NCBI GenBank assembly: GCA_006247105.1 | Contig: CM016928.1 | Span: forward strand, 1,178,001-1,242,000 | Origin: Giardia muris | Lineage: Eukaryota > Fornicata > Diplomonadida > Hexamitidae | DNA length: 64,000 nucleotides | Reading direction: 5' to 3' | The notes under the pieces: generated by a model | Database searches by the model: none | What the model was told of the DNA's origin: nothing | What the model saw: only the letters and a program-made list of their open reading frames with translations | Made by a program: the position numbers and the translations under genes | Shown: positions 27,611 to 36,142 of the stretch, in pieces | Layout of the letters: each line of letters starts with the position of its first letter | Numbering within the stretch: the first letter of the stretch is position 1

Positions 27611-28132
27611 TCAAACCAAGGGTTGTGGTGGACCAAGTAAGCGGTAGATGTCATCTATGGAAAGACGAGAGTCCTCAGAAATATCAAACTCGCTTGTCAA
27701 ATATGCGAGCTCATCCTCTGTCAACCGCAAGTCATTCGACTGATCTCCCAGGGCGTCTCCCAATAGGAGCCCACGTAATGCTTGAAAGGCTATCGTACCG
27801 TCTTCAGGGTTACAGCACTTGAAGATGGTTTCGGCCGCGGAACGAAATTCTGGGTGTGGTGCACTCTTCCAAGCTGAGATGATACGAAGGACATCATCAA
27901 AGTTCAATAGCTTAGCATCTTTAGCGTACCGATGGACATACTCAAGCGCCTCTGGACGTGAAATTGGGAAGCCTAAAGTACGTAGAAACTGGCAAAGCTG
28001 AGCGGCCTGAACCATGCCTGTGGGCTTCTCCATGGTGGGGCTTGGCGGGGACCGGTAGGAGGGGTGCTCGAAGAGGTGGAAGACCTCCGTGATGACGGCG
28101 AGCTGCTCCGAGTTCAACCGTATCTGACTCAT
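27611..28132 (-). CDS. EF-hand protein, calmodulin/centrin-like (173 aa)
   Basis: Starts MSQIRLNSEQ at the ATG at 28132; the frame runs further upstream but without a better start and into the neighbouring gene. The layout resembles the four-EF-hand calmodulin/centrin/caltractin group: SEQLAVITEVFHLFE at the N-terminus like the first EF helix, a QFLRTLGFPISRPEA segment matching the linker after hand 1, and a last hand with loop DISEDSRLSIDD. Only the last loop is close to canonical (D, S, D, R, S, D at positions 1, 3, 5, 7, 9, 12); the others seem degenerate, so calcium binding may be weak. It could be a cytoskeletal or basal-body protein. Confidence 0.65.
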   Translation of the reverse strand: MSQIRLNSEQLAVITEVFHLFEHPSYRSPPSPTMEKPTGMVQAAQLCQFLRTLGFPISRPEALEYVHRYAKDAKLLNFDDVLRIISAWKSAPHPEFRSAAETIFKCCNPEDGTIAFQALRGLLLGDALGDQSNDLRLTEDELAYLTSEFDISEDSRLSIDDIYRLLGPPQPLV

Positions 28133-28180
28133 CTTTCCTTCTCTATTTCCTGTGCGAGACAATAAATCCTCTTCACTCGT
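28133..28180. promoter_or_regulatory. 48-bp divergent promoter region (EF-hand / NEK kinase)
   Basis: All sequence between the two divergent starts. It contains an A/T-rich box (caataaatcc) about 20 bp before the kinase ATG, and a pyrimidine-rich stretch that reads as an A/G-rich leader for the EF-hand gene on the minus strand. Confidence 0.4.
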
Positions 28181-30214
28181 ATGATCAACGACTCCCCGTG
28201 GAAGGCATACCGTCAGGGGCGGGAGCTTGGCCGGGGTGCCTTCGGAGTCGTCGTGGAGGCGACGTGTCTGAAGACCAACCAGGTTGTCGCCATCAAGTCT
28301 GTCTGTTACGCCACGATGGCAAAAACGGCCTTCGAACTCCAATGTAAGGAAATCAACCTCTTGATGGCGCTCAAACACCCGGGGATAGTACGCCTTCTCA
28401 AGGTATACAACGAGCGTTCGACTCGCACCCTACACCTAGTGATGGAGAAGTATTCCTACGGGGATTTGAGGTCTTACTTGGAGAAGAGGCGTATTGCTGG
28501 AGAGCACGTATTCGAGGAAACCGTTTGGCACATTCTTGAACAACTCGCATCGGCCCTGGCCTATTGTCATAACCCTTCTAGAAAAGAGGGGCATGAATAT
28601 GGCATCATCATCCATCGTGATGTCAAACCAGAGAACATCCTCGTTGATATTGACGAGAAAGTCGTCTTTTCCGACTTTGGTTTATCTCGTGCCTTGGAGG
28701 GCTCACGTACTACGACGAGCATAGCCGGGACCCCATCTTATCTCGCCCCAGAGGTCGCCAAGAGGGAAGCTTATACTGAAAAGGCAGACATATGGTCGCT
28801 TGGGTGCACCATCTATGAGATCTGCACCCAGGAGCTTTACGTTCGGGCGAAGACCATTGCTGAGCTTCCGGCCATGCAGCAGAAACGCGCAGGAGAAGGC
28901 ATTTGCATCACCACACTCGGTTATAGCGAGGATCTTGAGACTGTTTTGAGGAAGATGCTCGAATATGAGCAGGACCTACGTCCCTCTGCCCAGGACCTCC
29001 TAGATGTCTTCCAAACGCGTCAGAAGGCGCTCTTGCACCCCATCAACATGGCTGGTACTCCATTTAATCGGTCCTTTTCCCTTCGTATCCAAGATCTTGA
29101 TGGCTGTCCAGGTTCCTTTAGCAGCCTTCTTAGCCCTCGGCATGATGATGTCGAAAATAACGAGCCCTCGAGTCTCATCGCCGCAGCATGTCTGGGTGAC
29201 GAAAAGGGTGTTCATAAATACATGTCCGAAGTAACTAAACGAGATGCACAGGGACGAACCGCCCTCATGGCAGCAGCTGCTGGTGGCCATCTTCCCATAG
29301 TGCAATTGCTTGTCAAGGATGAGGCCGGGTTGCGTGATAAGGTCGGCTCATTCGCCCTGCAGTATGCCTATAACAAGGGGCGCACTGACGTCTTGAAGTT
29401 TCTTGCCCCTCTGGAAGGCGAGCTTCAGGGCGACGGCGGGTGTACGGTCCTAATGAGGGCGATCCGCGCAAAGGACGAGACCGCGGCCTTAGCACTCATT
29501 CCTCGTGAGGCCAAGCGCGTCTTGCAGGACGAAAGTGGGAACACGGCCCTCCTCTATGCCGTTCACTACGGTATGACAAGCGTCTACACGAAATTGGTCG
29601 ATATGGAAGCCGGGGTCGCCTCGAGCAAGGGTTGGACAGCCTTGATGGAGGCTGCACGCCAAGACAGGGCTGAGATGGTGAAGGGCCTGCTGAAGAAGGA
29701 AGCAAGAATGATGAACGCTGGGGGAATCACCGCGTTGATGGCTGCCGCCGACAAAGGAGCTCTTAGAGCATGTACCCTTCTCGCACCTCTTGAGTCCAAG
29801 ATGATTGATAAGATGGGGGAGACGGCCCTCATCAAGGCGGCCCGTTGTGGTACCGCAGACGTTGTCAAGCTTCTCCTTAAGGATGAGGCAGGAGTTCCAC
29901 GCTCCGATGGGAAGACAGCCCTCATGTGCGCTGCAGAGGCGAACAAGCCCGAGTGCGTGAGCCTACTCTTACCCTTAGAGGGGGGTAAGCGTAAGAGCGA
30001 CGGGCGTACGGCCCTGTTCTTCGCCATCGAGTCGGGACACGAGTGCATCCCGTTGCTTGCAAAGGCGGAAGGGAAGATTTGCATGAACAATGGGATCAGG
30101 CCCGAGGACTTCGCGCGCGCAAAGGGGTTTCACAAGAGCAAAAACCTTACTGACCTGTACAACCTCATTGCTGAGAATGGGACACCCTCTCTGAGACGAT
30201 CCTTTTGCCAGTGA
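28181..30214 (+). CDS. NEK-family protein kinase with C-terminal ankyrin repeats (677 aa)
   Basis: Kinase domain at residues about 9-290 with intact catalytic motifs: GRGAFG (17-22), VAIK with Lys39, HRDVKPEN with Asp147, DFG with Asp165, and GTPSYLAPE. It carries the Giardia-NEK insert before HRD (CHNPSRKEGHEYG). A linker (about 290-325) leads to about nine or ten 21.1-style ankyrin repeats to the C-terminus. It is a closer match to canonical NEKs than the kinase at 17116-18480. Role unknown; NEKs usually act on flagella, disc, centrosome or mitosis. The stop codon lies inside an AGTGAAT poly(A) signal. Next to it, facing away, is the EF-hand gene. Confidence 0.9.
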   Translation: MINDSPWKAYRQGRELGRGAFGVVVEATCLKTNQVVAIKSVCYATMAKTAFELQCKEINLLMALKHPGIVRLLKVYNERSTRTLHLVMEKYSYGDLRSYLEKRRIAGEHVFEETVWHILEQLASALAYCHNPSRKEGHEYGIIIHRDVKPENILVDIDEKVVFSDFGLSRALEGSRTTTSIAGTPSYLAPEVAKREAYTEKADIWSLGCTIYEICTQELYVRAKTIAELPAMQQKRAGEGICITTLGYSEDLETVLRKMLEYEQDLRPSAQDLLDVFQTRQKALLHPINMAGTPFNRSFSLRIQDLDGCPGSFSSLLSPRHDDVENNEPSSLIAAACLGDEKGVHKYMSEVTKRDAQGRTALMAAAAGGHLPIVQLLVKDEAGLRDKVGSFALQYAYNKGRTDVLKFLAPLEGELQGDGGCTVLMRAIRAKDETAALALIPREAKRVLQDESGNTALLYAVHYGMTSVYTKLVDMEAGVASSKGWTALMEAARQDRAEMVKGLLKKEARMMNAGGITALMAAADKGALRACTLLAPLESKMIDKMGETALIKAARCGTADVVKLLLKDEAGVPRSDGKTALMCAAEANKPECVSLLLPLEGGKRKSDGRTALFFAIESGHECIPLLAKAEGKICMNNGIRPEDFARAKGFHKSKNLTDLYNLIAENGTPSLRRSFCQ

Positions 30215-30216
30215 AT
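30210..30216 (+). terminator. poly(A) signal AGTGAAT overlapping the NEK stop codon
   Basis: AGTGAAT matches the Giardia AGTRAAY cleavage/polyadenylation signal; the TGA stop at 30212-30214 is nested in it. This implies a very short 3' UTR. Confidence 0.6.
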
Positions 30217-30398
30217 AACGGGCAAAAGGGTGTGCGTGCGTTGGGCTCGCTTATGCCTCATGACCGGGGAAGAGTATGAGTAGTAAATCGTGCGACTCGT
30301 GTATCGAGCCGTTTGACTGACTAAACGGGAAGTTATGTTTGTTATGTGAGAAGGATATGGCATTGTATGCTTTATGAGCTGGTCCTCGCCCTCGCGCG

Positions 30399-31112
30399 TC
30401 AACTACCGCAGCAATAGCAAGGCTTCGCATAGAAGAAGGTCAACAGGTACATTAGAAGCTCGAGTCCACCTATGGCAAAGGCCATCAACCGGTCCTTTTC
30501 CACCGTCCGGACTCCGAACGGGTCGATGTATACGGTGACAGCTGGCGCCCCAAAGGCGACGAACCCTCCAATCAACGGGACGATCACCCGTAGACTAAAC
30601 TGACGATCACCTAACGGGAATAAGAGAATCATGGTGAGTCCCCAGGCTACTGCGAGCCCCGCCACTCCTATGCCCTCGTATGCGGCGAACATGAAGGTGG
30701 ACGTGGGAGGTTGCGTCTCCGCATAGATCATTAGAAGCCCACAGATGAAGTATCCTATTCCATCCACTAGGGCGGCCATGGCGAATCCGAAGCAGATATT
30801 GACGAGGTAAGCGAGATAGCAATGACAACAAGAGCGACAACGACAGTACCGCAAGAACCCTGTGACCATCCCCAGGAGGACCAACAGTAGGGCGGTACAC
30901 GACACCACCACCCACAGGATACTGGTCTGGTACCGCCCTTGAAGTATGCACCCAAAGAAGGAGGGGCCCACATGCCCATGTATTCCGCACCCATGAAGTT
31001 CCTGGTATAGCTTTGCAGCGTCTCGCCGTGGGAGCCCAACGAGAAGCCCGTAGAGGACGACCGGGCTTCCGACGCAGAAGGCGGGAATGAACGCCCCGTG
31101 CCGCAGACACAT
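30399..31112 (-). CDS. multipass membrane protein (237 aa), unknown function
   Basis: Starts MCLRHGAF at the ATG at 31112 (upstream only TTG in frame). About six hydrophobic segments, near residues 9-27, 60-84, 95-120, 135-165, 172-192 and 207-230. A Cys-rich cytosolic-type stretch (CRCRSCCHC, near residues 87-95) and a terminal CYCCGS could be palmitoylated or bind metal. No family recognised. The gene stands alone between a NEK-ankyrin kinase and a short ankyrin protein. Confidence 0.6.
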   Translation of the reverse strand: MCLRHGAFIPAFCVGSPVVLYGLLVGLPRRDAAKLYQELHGCGIHGHVGPSFFGCILQGRYQTSILWVVVSCTALLLVLLGMVTGFLRYCRCRSCCHCYLAYLVNICFGFAMAALVDGIGYFICGLLMIYAETQPPTSTFMFAAYEGIGVAGLAVAWGLTMILLFPLGDRQFSLRVIVPLIGGFVAFGAPAVTVYIDPFGVRTVEKDRLMAFAIGGLELLMYLLTFFYAKPCYCCGS

Positions 31113-31601
31113 TTTGCATGGTCTGGCCAAAAATGCATTGCCTCACTCAAACCGTACAGCTCCGCAACGGCTCACCCGGTCATGGCGAGAAGCGGCGGAA
31201 ACGGAGCCCGCTTGAGGACGGGCGAAGTGTGCAGGCCTTCTTATCATAGGGCGTACTAGCAGTAGATAGCCGCGGTATTTACTCTACGAAGAGATGGTTC
31301 CAGATGGTTATCAGAGAAGGACTGGCCTTCTTGCGGTTCGCCCTTCTATCCTCCTCTTTATGGGATGTACATGGGTCTCACTCCGACGATGGGGGCATAC
31401 CTCCGTTGAGATAGACTGAGTGGAGGCTCAAGCATAGCGTTTAAGAAGAGGATATGGTGGCCTTCGTGAAGAGGTCTCTCTTTCTGGCGTCAGTAGCAAT
31501 ACACTTCACACGTGAATCGAAAGAGGAACCCCAGGCTCATGTAGTTCCTCGATATAGTGACGGTTTCTCAGGTCATCTGCTGGCTCATCAAGGAAATCGT
31601 T
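31113..31601. other. intergenic region, 489 bp
   Basis: One of the largest gene-free stretches here. I see no tRNA cloverleaf, no protein-like ORF beyond fragments, and no tandem repeat. It lies upstream of the membrane protein (minus strand) and downstream of the ankyrin gene (minus strand). Confidence 0.5.
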
Positions 31602-32288
31602 TTATGGGGTATTCGAGCTAGTCACGGAGCTTATGCTCCCTTCCATTTGCCGCTTGAACGATTGGATCATACTGGGCGGTATCTTAACTGGTGAGGGCTG
31701 CCGTGTCGATTGAGCCCGCAAGGCGTTGATCACCTCCAAATGCCCAGTTGGTATTAAAGCACCAGTTTCATCTCGAGCATTATGAAGCGCATGCCATAGT
31801 GCATCACGGCCTTCAGCATCGACGATATCCCGCTCATACGTCATCAGGACCGAGACTATGGAGCCACGATTGAAGATGGCGGCAATGATGAGAGCACTTG
31901 CTCCGACTGGGCATCCATTCCATTCCTGGGTCGTTTGTAACGACAGCTCACAAAGAAGAGCACGGACGCAGTCCAGATGGCCACGGTAAGCGGCCTGCAT
32001 CAGTGCCGTCCATCCATACTTGTTAGAAAGGCGTGCCTCGCGTGGTGAGAGCTCTCTGATGAGTTCTGGGTGGTCATGAGCGGCCGCGTACATAAGGGCT
32101 GTCCACCCATTATCTTTTTGGCATCCCCCCTCGCTCTTCAGAAGGAGTTTCACACAGTCCATGTGCCCATATATTGCCGAGTACATCAGCCCCGTCATCC
32201 CTTGAGGATCTCGTTCCCCAGCGTCTCCGAGGTGCAAGAGGACGGCCTCGACGTCCCCCTTCCAGAGCGCACGCTCCAAAGGCCGCAT
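31602..32288 (-). CDS. short ankyrin-repeat protein (21.1 type, 228 aa)
   Basis: Five to six ankyrin repeats of the G-x-TALMYAA type fill residues 1-180; the last ~45 residues are Ser/Pro-rich. The repeats closely resemble those in the ankyrin-RING proteins of this window (for example a KYGWTALMQAAYRGHLDCVRALL unit), but there is no kinase or RING part. It could be a stand-alone adaptor or the remnant of a longer gene; the clean ATG (32288) and absence of RING-like sequence downstream favour the first. Confidence 0.8.
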   Translation of the reverse strand: MRPLERALWKGDVEAVLLHLGDAGERDPQGMTGLMYSAIYGHMDCVKLLLKSEGGCQKDNGWTALMYAAAHDHPELIRELSPREARLSNKYGWTALMQAAYRGHLDCVRALLCELSLQTTQEWNGCPVGASALIIAAIFNRGSIVSVLMTYERDIVDAEGRDALWHALHNARDETGALIPTGHLEVINALRAQSTRQPSPVKIPPSMIQSFKRQMEGSISSVTSSNTP

Positions 32289-32711
32289 CCCCCTTACGAT
32301 GAGTCTAATTTATCATTCATTAAGCCTCTTCAAAAAGGGGAGTCTCTTCGCGCTCTTCAACCTTATTCCTGGCGTTGAGAGGCGAAGCTGAGGCGACTGG
32401 GAGAAGAAAGGAAAAAAGGATGTCTTCACGTCGTTGGAACAACAGGAACCGGACCAAGACGTTCGTTACGTACGCGGCCTGACGTGCCAGAGTAGTGATT
32501 CAGACGTGAAGAGAGGTGTGTGTGAATGGTGTGAAATGAACTGGGACCGGCCCAAAGTAGGACCAACTCTCGGGATTGGCCGGGGAATAATCGTGTTCCA
32601 TACAGTGTCAAGCCTAGGAAGGGACTCACTTTGAGGCCAGTGAATGGAAGGGAGGGAGGAGAGGAGAAGGCGTTCTTGTAACTCTGAAAGAAGAAAAAAG
32701 AATAGCATCTG
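32289..32711. other. intergenic region, 423 bp
   Basis: A/T-rich box (ctaatttatcattcatt) near 32302 is the likely promoter of the minus-strand ankyrin gene. A 20-codon frame at 32420-32482 (plus; MSSRRWNN...) has a striking A-rich leader (ggaaaaaagg) but no recognised homology; it might be a micro-ORF or chance. A second A-rich run (gaaagaagaaaaaagaat) just before 32712 is the likely initiator of the zinc-finger gene. No RNA gene recognised. Confidence 0.4.
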
Positions 32712-33131
32712 ATGTCATTATGGAAGAGGGAGCACGAACCAAGGGTGGATAAGCCTCAAGCCACGTTAGAGGAGTCAGAGACGACAGATATAGATGCCTT
32801 GCCCACTCTAGAGGAGAAGTACGGGAGAATGTTTGACGATTTCAATGATTTGTTCGAGGATAGTAAGGAGGATGAGTATTACTATTGTCGGGCCTGTAAG
32901 ATCCGTTTCAAGACGCTTGCAGAGGCCGAGGAGCATGAGGAAACCCCGGAACACTTCGCCAAAGAAGAGGCTTGGAAGAGCAATCAGGATAAGTTCTATT
33001 CAGAACTCAAAGAGGAACGTAGGGTCAAGAAGGCAGAGAGGAAGGAGGCGCGCTTACGGCGGCGGCAGCGGTTAGCCAGCAAGGCTAGTAATAGCCATTT
33101 TAAGCCCAAGGCTCGACGTCCTAAGGTCTAA
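32712..33131 (+). CDS. small C2H2 zinc-finger protein, basic C-terminus (139 aa)
   Basis: One zinc finger with C59, C62, H75 and H81 (C-x2-C-x12-H-x5-H), the U1-C/matrin-type spacing common in RNA-binding and ribosome-biogenesis proteins. The N-terminal ~55 residues are acidic and the C-terminal ~50 are Lys/Arg-rich, likely a nuclear or nucleolar signal. Acid-finger-basic order resembles pre-60S and splicing factors, but no specific ortholog is clear. The start has an A-rich leader. Confidence 0.65.
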   Translation: MSLWKREHEPRVDKPQATLEESETTDIDALPTLEEKYGRMFDDFNDLFEDSKEDEYYYCRACKIRFKTLAEAEEHEETPEHFAKEEAWKSNQDKFYSELKEERRVKKAERKEARLRRRQRLASKASNSHFKPKARRPKV

Positions 33132-33199
33132 GATGAAAGTCAAAAGATGAATTACTTCTCGATCAATCATCAAAAATTACTCTGACTGGCCTTCAACAA

Positions 33200-33652
33200 A
33201 TGGAATCGAACGCTCATAACATCAACGGCTGGCATTGGTCTGAAAAGGACTTTACCGAGTGGGCGACCAAGACCCTCAAGGAGAAGTTGGTTTTCGAGGA
33301 GCCTGGGTCTTCACCCGAGACGGCCTTCAAGACGCGTATCGATGAGATCCGTGGGGAGGCCTTCAAGAACGTCCGTAAGGGGAAGCTGAGGACCTCCTAC
33401 GACTTCAAGGTGAAGCTTATCGCGACCATTGGACCTGATGAGGGCTCAGATGCGCCACCAGTCGAATGCCTAGTCACTTATGAGCCTTTCTGCGATTCCG
33501 ACCCTGCCGATTGGGAGTTTGACGTCCGTGTCAAAGATCCAGCAAAGCATTCGGCCAGTAAGGTCGCCGAGGCCAAGAAACTAATCCGACGTGAGATATT
33601 CGAGAAGCGCGTCTTGGAGTGGATTGAGCTTTACAATCAGCAGATGGATTGA
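33200..33652 (+). CDS. Aha1 N-terminal-domain protein (HSP90 ATPase activator, Hch1-like)
   Basis: A 150-residue protein consisting only of the Aha1-N domain: the conserved NINGWHWSEKD start (Asn/Trp signature, residues 7-17), RKGK at 59-62 (family N-x-RKGK, contacts HSP90 and stimulates ATPase), and the YDFKVKL strand. The C-terminal Aha1-C domain of animal and yeast Aha1 is absent, as in yeast Hch1. It should bind the HSP90 middle domain in the cytosol. Another HSP90 co-chaperone, p23, lies 2.5 kb away. The ATG at 33200 follows caacaa. Confidence 0.85.
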   Translation: MESNAHNINGWHWSEKDFTEWATKTLKEKLVFEEPGSSPETAFKTRIDEIRGEAFKNVRKGKLRTSYDFKVKLIATIGPDEGSDAPPVECLVTYEPFCDSDPADWEFDVRVKDPAKHSASKVAEAKKLIRREIFEKRVLEWIELYNQQMD

Positions 33653-33929
33653 CGCCTATGCGGGGTTATGGGGGAGACGACATCCTGATCCTCATCCTCA
33701 TGAGGGGAGGGCGGGACCTGAAGGGACAAGTGAACCGCGGGTGCTTCTCCGAAGAGGGAGAGAGAAGAAGGATGGAAAGGGGAGTGCTTCCGGTCTCCCC
33801 TGTAGACATCTAAGGCCACCGGGCTGAGGATAGGAAAGTAAAAACCTTCGAGGGTGCAATATAGAGGGTTCTAGTTGAAGATTCACTTAATCCTGTCCTT
33901 CTTTCTTCCCTCTCTTCCTGCCCTCGTAA

Positions 33930-34451
33930 ATGAACATCCAGACCGCTAAGTGGACCCTTGAAAGACTTGAACACGAGGAGTCGATCGTCATCGGACGGTT
34001 GAACAATCTGTTGAGCAGTAATGCCCTGTTCATCCTGGCATATTTCGGGTTGACGACCCAGTTCCTTGAGGACAAGCTCAAGGGCTTTATCAGGTATACG
34101 ATCCCGATCACGCTGATAATCATCATCGGAGTCTCCCTCTTCAACGCGGTCGCATTATCTATCATCGCCTTCTATACCCGCCGAAGGATGTACGAATACC
34201 TCCAAAGCCGTGAGCTCCCCACGCCTCCAGAACCCTTCACCATCTTCCTTTCTAGCATGTTCCTACGTTCCATCGTCATCCCCGTCTGTCTGGGGCTGAT
34301 TTGGGACTTTATCCTGTTAGACTTCCAAGGAGGTGAGATCTACTACATCATCACATTCACGATGGTCATATACGGCGTAGCTGGCCTCTGTGCCATCGGA
34401 TACGCTATCCTGGTCTTGTTCCTGAACAAGAGACAATATCGTGATCGGTAA
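33930..34451 (+). CDS. four-helix membrane protein (173 aa), unknown function
   Basis: Four hydrophobic helices at about residues 30-47, 56-82, 105-130 and 138-165, with a charged N-terminal helix (1-28) and a short basic tail. A Pro-rich loop (97-103) joins helices 2 and 3. No family recognised; it could be an ER or vesicle membrane protein. The last 47 bp overlap the 3' end of the RRM gene on the opposite strand. Confidence 0.65.
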   Translation: MNIQTAKWTLERLEHEESIVIGRLNNLLSSNALFILAYFGLTTQFLEDKLKGFIRYTIPITLIIIIGVSLFNAVALSIIAFYTRRRMYEYLQSRELPTPPEPFTIFLSSMFLRSIVIPVCLGLIWDFILLDFQGGEIYYIITFTMVIYGVAGLCAIGYAILVLFLNKRQYRDR

Positions 34452-34680
34452 TCTTAAGTTCTAAGGCCCCTCCAAGGAAGAGTGAACCATTCAGGTCCGA
34501 GACGAATCTTCTAGCGTCCTCCTGCCTCCAAAAGATGACGAATGCTATCCCTCTCAATGAACGTCGATTGGCATGAATCTCTTTAATTGGTCCATACCCT
34601 CCTGCAGTAGTTAGAAGAGACTCGCGTATAAGGCGTGGGGAGGCCCGATCCTTCAGTCCCTTGATGATAACTTGCGTCAT
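34405..34680 (-). CDS. U1A/U2B''-like RRM protein, single domain (91 aa)
   Basis: Starts MTQVIIKGLK at the ATG at 34680. One RRM: RNP2 VIIKGL (4-9) and RNP1 RGIAFVIF (43-50). Around RNP1 the wording SLRGIAFVIF...LNG...F...LELKITDHDI parallels the U1A/U2B''/SNF first RRM (family: M-R-G-Q-A-F-V-I-F ... G-x-P-F-x-x-K-x-x-I-x-Y-A-K-x-D-S-D). U1A and U2B'' bind snRNA hairpins; Giardia has a minimal spliceosome. It lacks a second RRM and linker. Other small RRM proteins are possible. Convergent overlap of 47 bp with the membrane-protein gene; divergent from RPL10 across 97 bp. Confidence 0.65.
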   Translation of the reverse strand: MTQVIIKGLKDRASPRLIRESLLTTAGGYGPIKEIHANRRSLRGIAFVIFWRQEDARRFVSDLNGSLFLGGALELKITDHDIVSCSGTRPG

Positions 34681-34777
34681 TCCACTCAAAAGCTTCCTTC
34701 CTTCTCCCTCCTCTTTTCTTCTTCTCTCACAATCGTTTTGATTCCGTTTTAACGGCCGAATTTAATTGGATCGCGAA
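34681..34777. promoter_or_regulatory. 97-bp divergent promoter region (RRM protein / RPL10)
   Basis: Contains a pyrimidine-rich tract on the plus strand and an A/T-rich box (gaatttaattggatc) ending about 10 bp before the RPL10 ATG, a typical place and composition for a Giardia initiator. Confidence 0.45.
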
Positions 34778-35404
34778 ATGGGACGTAGACCAGCTCGCTG
34801 TTATCGTTACCAGAAGAACAAGCCGTACCCGAAGTCCCGCTTCTGCCGTGGCGTCCCCGACCCGAAGATCCGCTACTACGACCTCGGAAACCGTAGGGCG
34901 AAGGTCGACGACTTCCCCTATTGCTTCCACCTCCTCTCCGGAGAGAAGGAACAGGTCTCCTCGGAGGCTCTTGAGGCCTGCCGCATTGCTTGCAACAAGT
35001 ACATAGCAAAGAACGCGGGTAAGGACTCCTTCCACCTCCGCATCAGAGTTCACCCCTTCCATGTGATTCGCATCAATAAGATGCTCTCTTGTGCCGGAGC
35101 CGATCGCCTTCAGACCGGGATGCGTGGTGCTTGGGGGAAGCCTCAGGGCACTGTCGCCCGGGTCAGCATCGGCCAGCCTTTGCTGTCCGTCAGGTGCCGT
35201 AAGAACGCCGCTCCGTACGTGAAGGAAGCGTTGAGACGTGCCAAGTTCAAGATCCCTGGGCGTCAGATGATCGTCGAGGCTGACACTTGGGGCTTCACGA
35301 AGTTCACGAAGGATGAGTACAAGGATCTTCGTGAGCAAGGGACGTTGGTCTTCTCCGGGAACTACGCCTTCAAGATGTCGACTAAAGGACCTCTGGCTAT
35401 TTGA
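34778..35404 (+). CDS. RPL10: 60S ribosomal protein L10 (uL16)
   Basis: A 208-residue protein starting [20 protein letters not shown], the nearly invariant eukaryotic L10 N-terminus; the frame begins upstream at a TTG but the ATG at 34778 fits the family. It keeps [11 protein letters not shown], the [21 protein letters not shown] block and the GRQ-x-I-V-E-A-D-x-WGFTKF C-terminal part. Length equals the usual ~213. L10 joins late in 60S assembly near the peptidyl-transferase centre. GC-rich biased codons fit high expression. A 216-bp spacer follows. Confidence 0.97.
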   Translation: MGRRPARCYRYQKNKPYPKSRFCRGVPDPKIRYYDLGNRRAKVDDFPYCFHLLSGEKEQVSSEALEACRIACNKYIAKNAGKDSFHLRIRVHPFHVIRINKMLSCAGADRLQTGMRGAWGKPQGTVARVSIGQPLLSVRCRKNAAPYVKEALRRAKFKIPGRQMIVEADTWGFTKFTKDEYKDLREQGTLVFSGNYAFKMSTKGPLAI

Positions 35405-35620
35405 GTTGCAACTACAGGGTCAGGCTTTTTCTGGAGTAAAACAAACAGATAAAGATCGTTTGGAGGTAGATGTGGAGAGGGAGGGAGAGGTGCCTCCAGT
35501 CCTTCTCGCCAGGTCTTCCCTCCATCAGTCCCTCTCCCCAGCAAAGAAGGAGCACACACCACATCCCATTCGTCGTTCACTTGAACTTCATGTGTCGTGC
35601 GACTCACTCAATGGATGTTC
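35405..35620. other. intergenic region between convergent RPL10 and p23, 216 bp
   Basis: Holds an AGTAAAA element (near 35434), close to AGTRAAY, likely the RPL10 poly(A) signal. Purine-rich (gagagggagggagagg) and pyrimidine-rich blocks face each other near 35473-35540 and could pair weakly. No gene seen. Confidence 0.4.
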
Positions 35621-36142
35621 CTAGTCGACCTGCTTCTCCCCGTCTTCGGCATCATCTCCGTCGTTCTCATCGTCATCATCCTCGCCCTCAGGCATCTTGA
35701 AGTCGGCAGGGTCGAAGTTCTGACCCATCATCTTAGAGAAGTCCATGTCTCCCATCCCAGGCATCCCTCCGAAGCCACCCATATCTGGAAGCTTAGCAGC
35801 TCCGTCCTCATCCTCGCCTTCATCGATCCAGCGATCCCAATCAATACGTACGTAGGGGAGCTTGGGCCCTTGGACGAGGGCGCTCCAGAAGGTCTCCGAG
35901 ACCTCCCGCTTCTTGAGGATCGCCTCGATCGATGGCCCCATCACCTTGTACTTCGAGGCTTCCACATCGATGGCCGCGTGGAGGTTGAGCTTGCAGGCGT
36001 AGTCCGTGCCCTCGCTCTTGCAGTGAAAGTCGACCGCGTCCTCCGTGAGCGTAAGCACGACGTCGGTCGCCGCAGAGACCGCGAACCTAAGGTAGACGAC
36101 ATCCTTGCGCTGAGCCCAGAAGATCGTCGGGTGTGAGGACAT
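35621..36142 (-). CDS. p23/Sba1-like HSP90 co-chaperone (CS domain)
   Basis: Starts MSSHPTIFWAQRKDVVYL at the ATG at 36142, a good match to the p23 start (HP-x-x-x-W-A-Q-R). Residues 1-105 are the beta-sandwich CS domain; the conserved Trp-containing part (VRIDWDRWIDE) is near 104-116. The C-terminal ~60 residues contain a GGFGGMPGMG-type segment and an acidic Asp/Glu run, as in p23. p23 binds ATP-bound HSP90 and stabilises client complexes. Divergent from the GWT1-like gene across 30 bp. Confidence 0.9.
   Translation of the reverse strand: MSSHPTIFWAQRKDVVYLRFAVSAATDVVLTLTEDAVDFHCKSEGTDYACKLNLHAAIDVEASKYKVMGPSIEAILKKREVSETFWSALVQGPKLPYVRIDWDRWIDEGEDEDGAAKLPDMGGFGGMPGMGDMDFSKMMGQNFDPADFKMPEGEDDDDENDGDDAEDGEKQVD

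Noticed and set aside
28133..28378. N-terminal extension of the EF-hand frame
   Set aside because: The extra 82 residues overlap the NEK gene on the other strand and do not resemble EF-hand proteins; the ATG at 28132 fits the family.
31113..31601. Search for tRNA or snoRNA in a large gap
   Set aside because: No cloverleaf, B-box or convincing C/D boxes seen by eye; a covariance-model scan would be decisive.
32420..32482. 20-codon frame with A-rich leader
   Set aside because: Too short and without homology; I considered a small ribosomal protein such as eL41 or eL39 but residues do not match.
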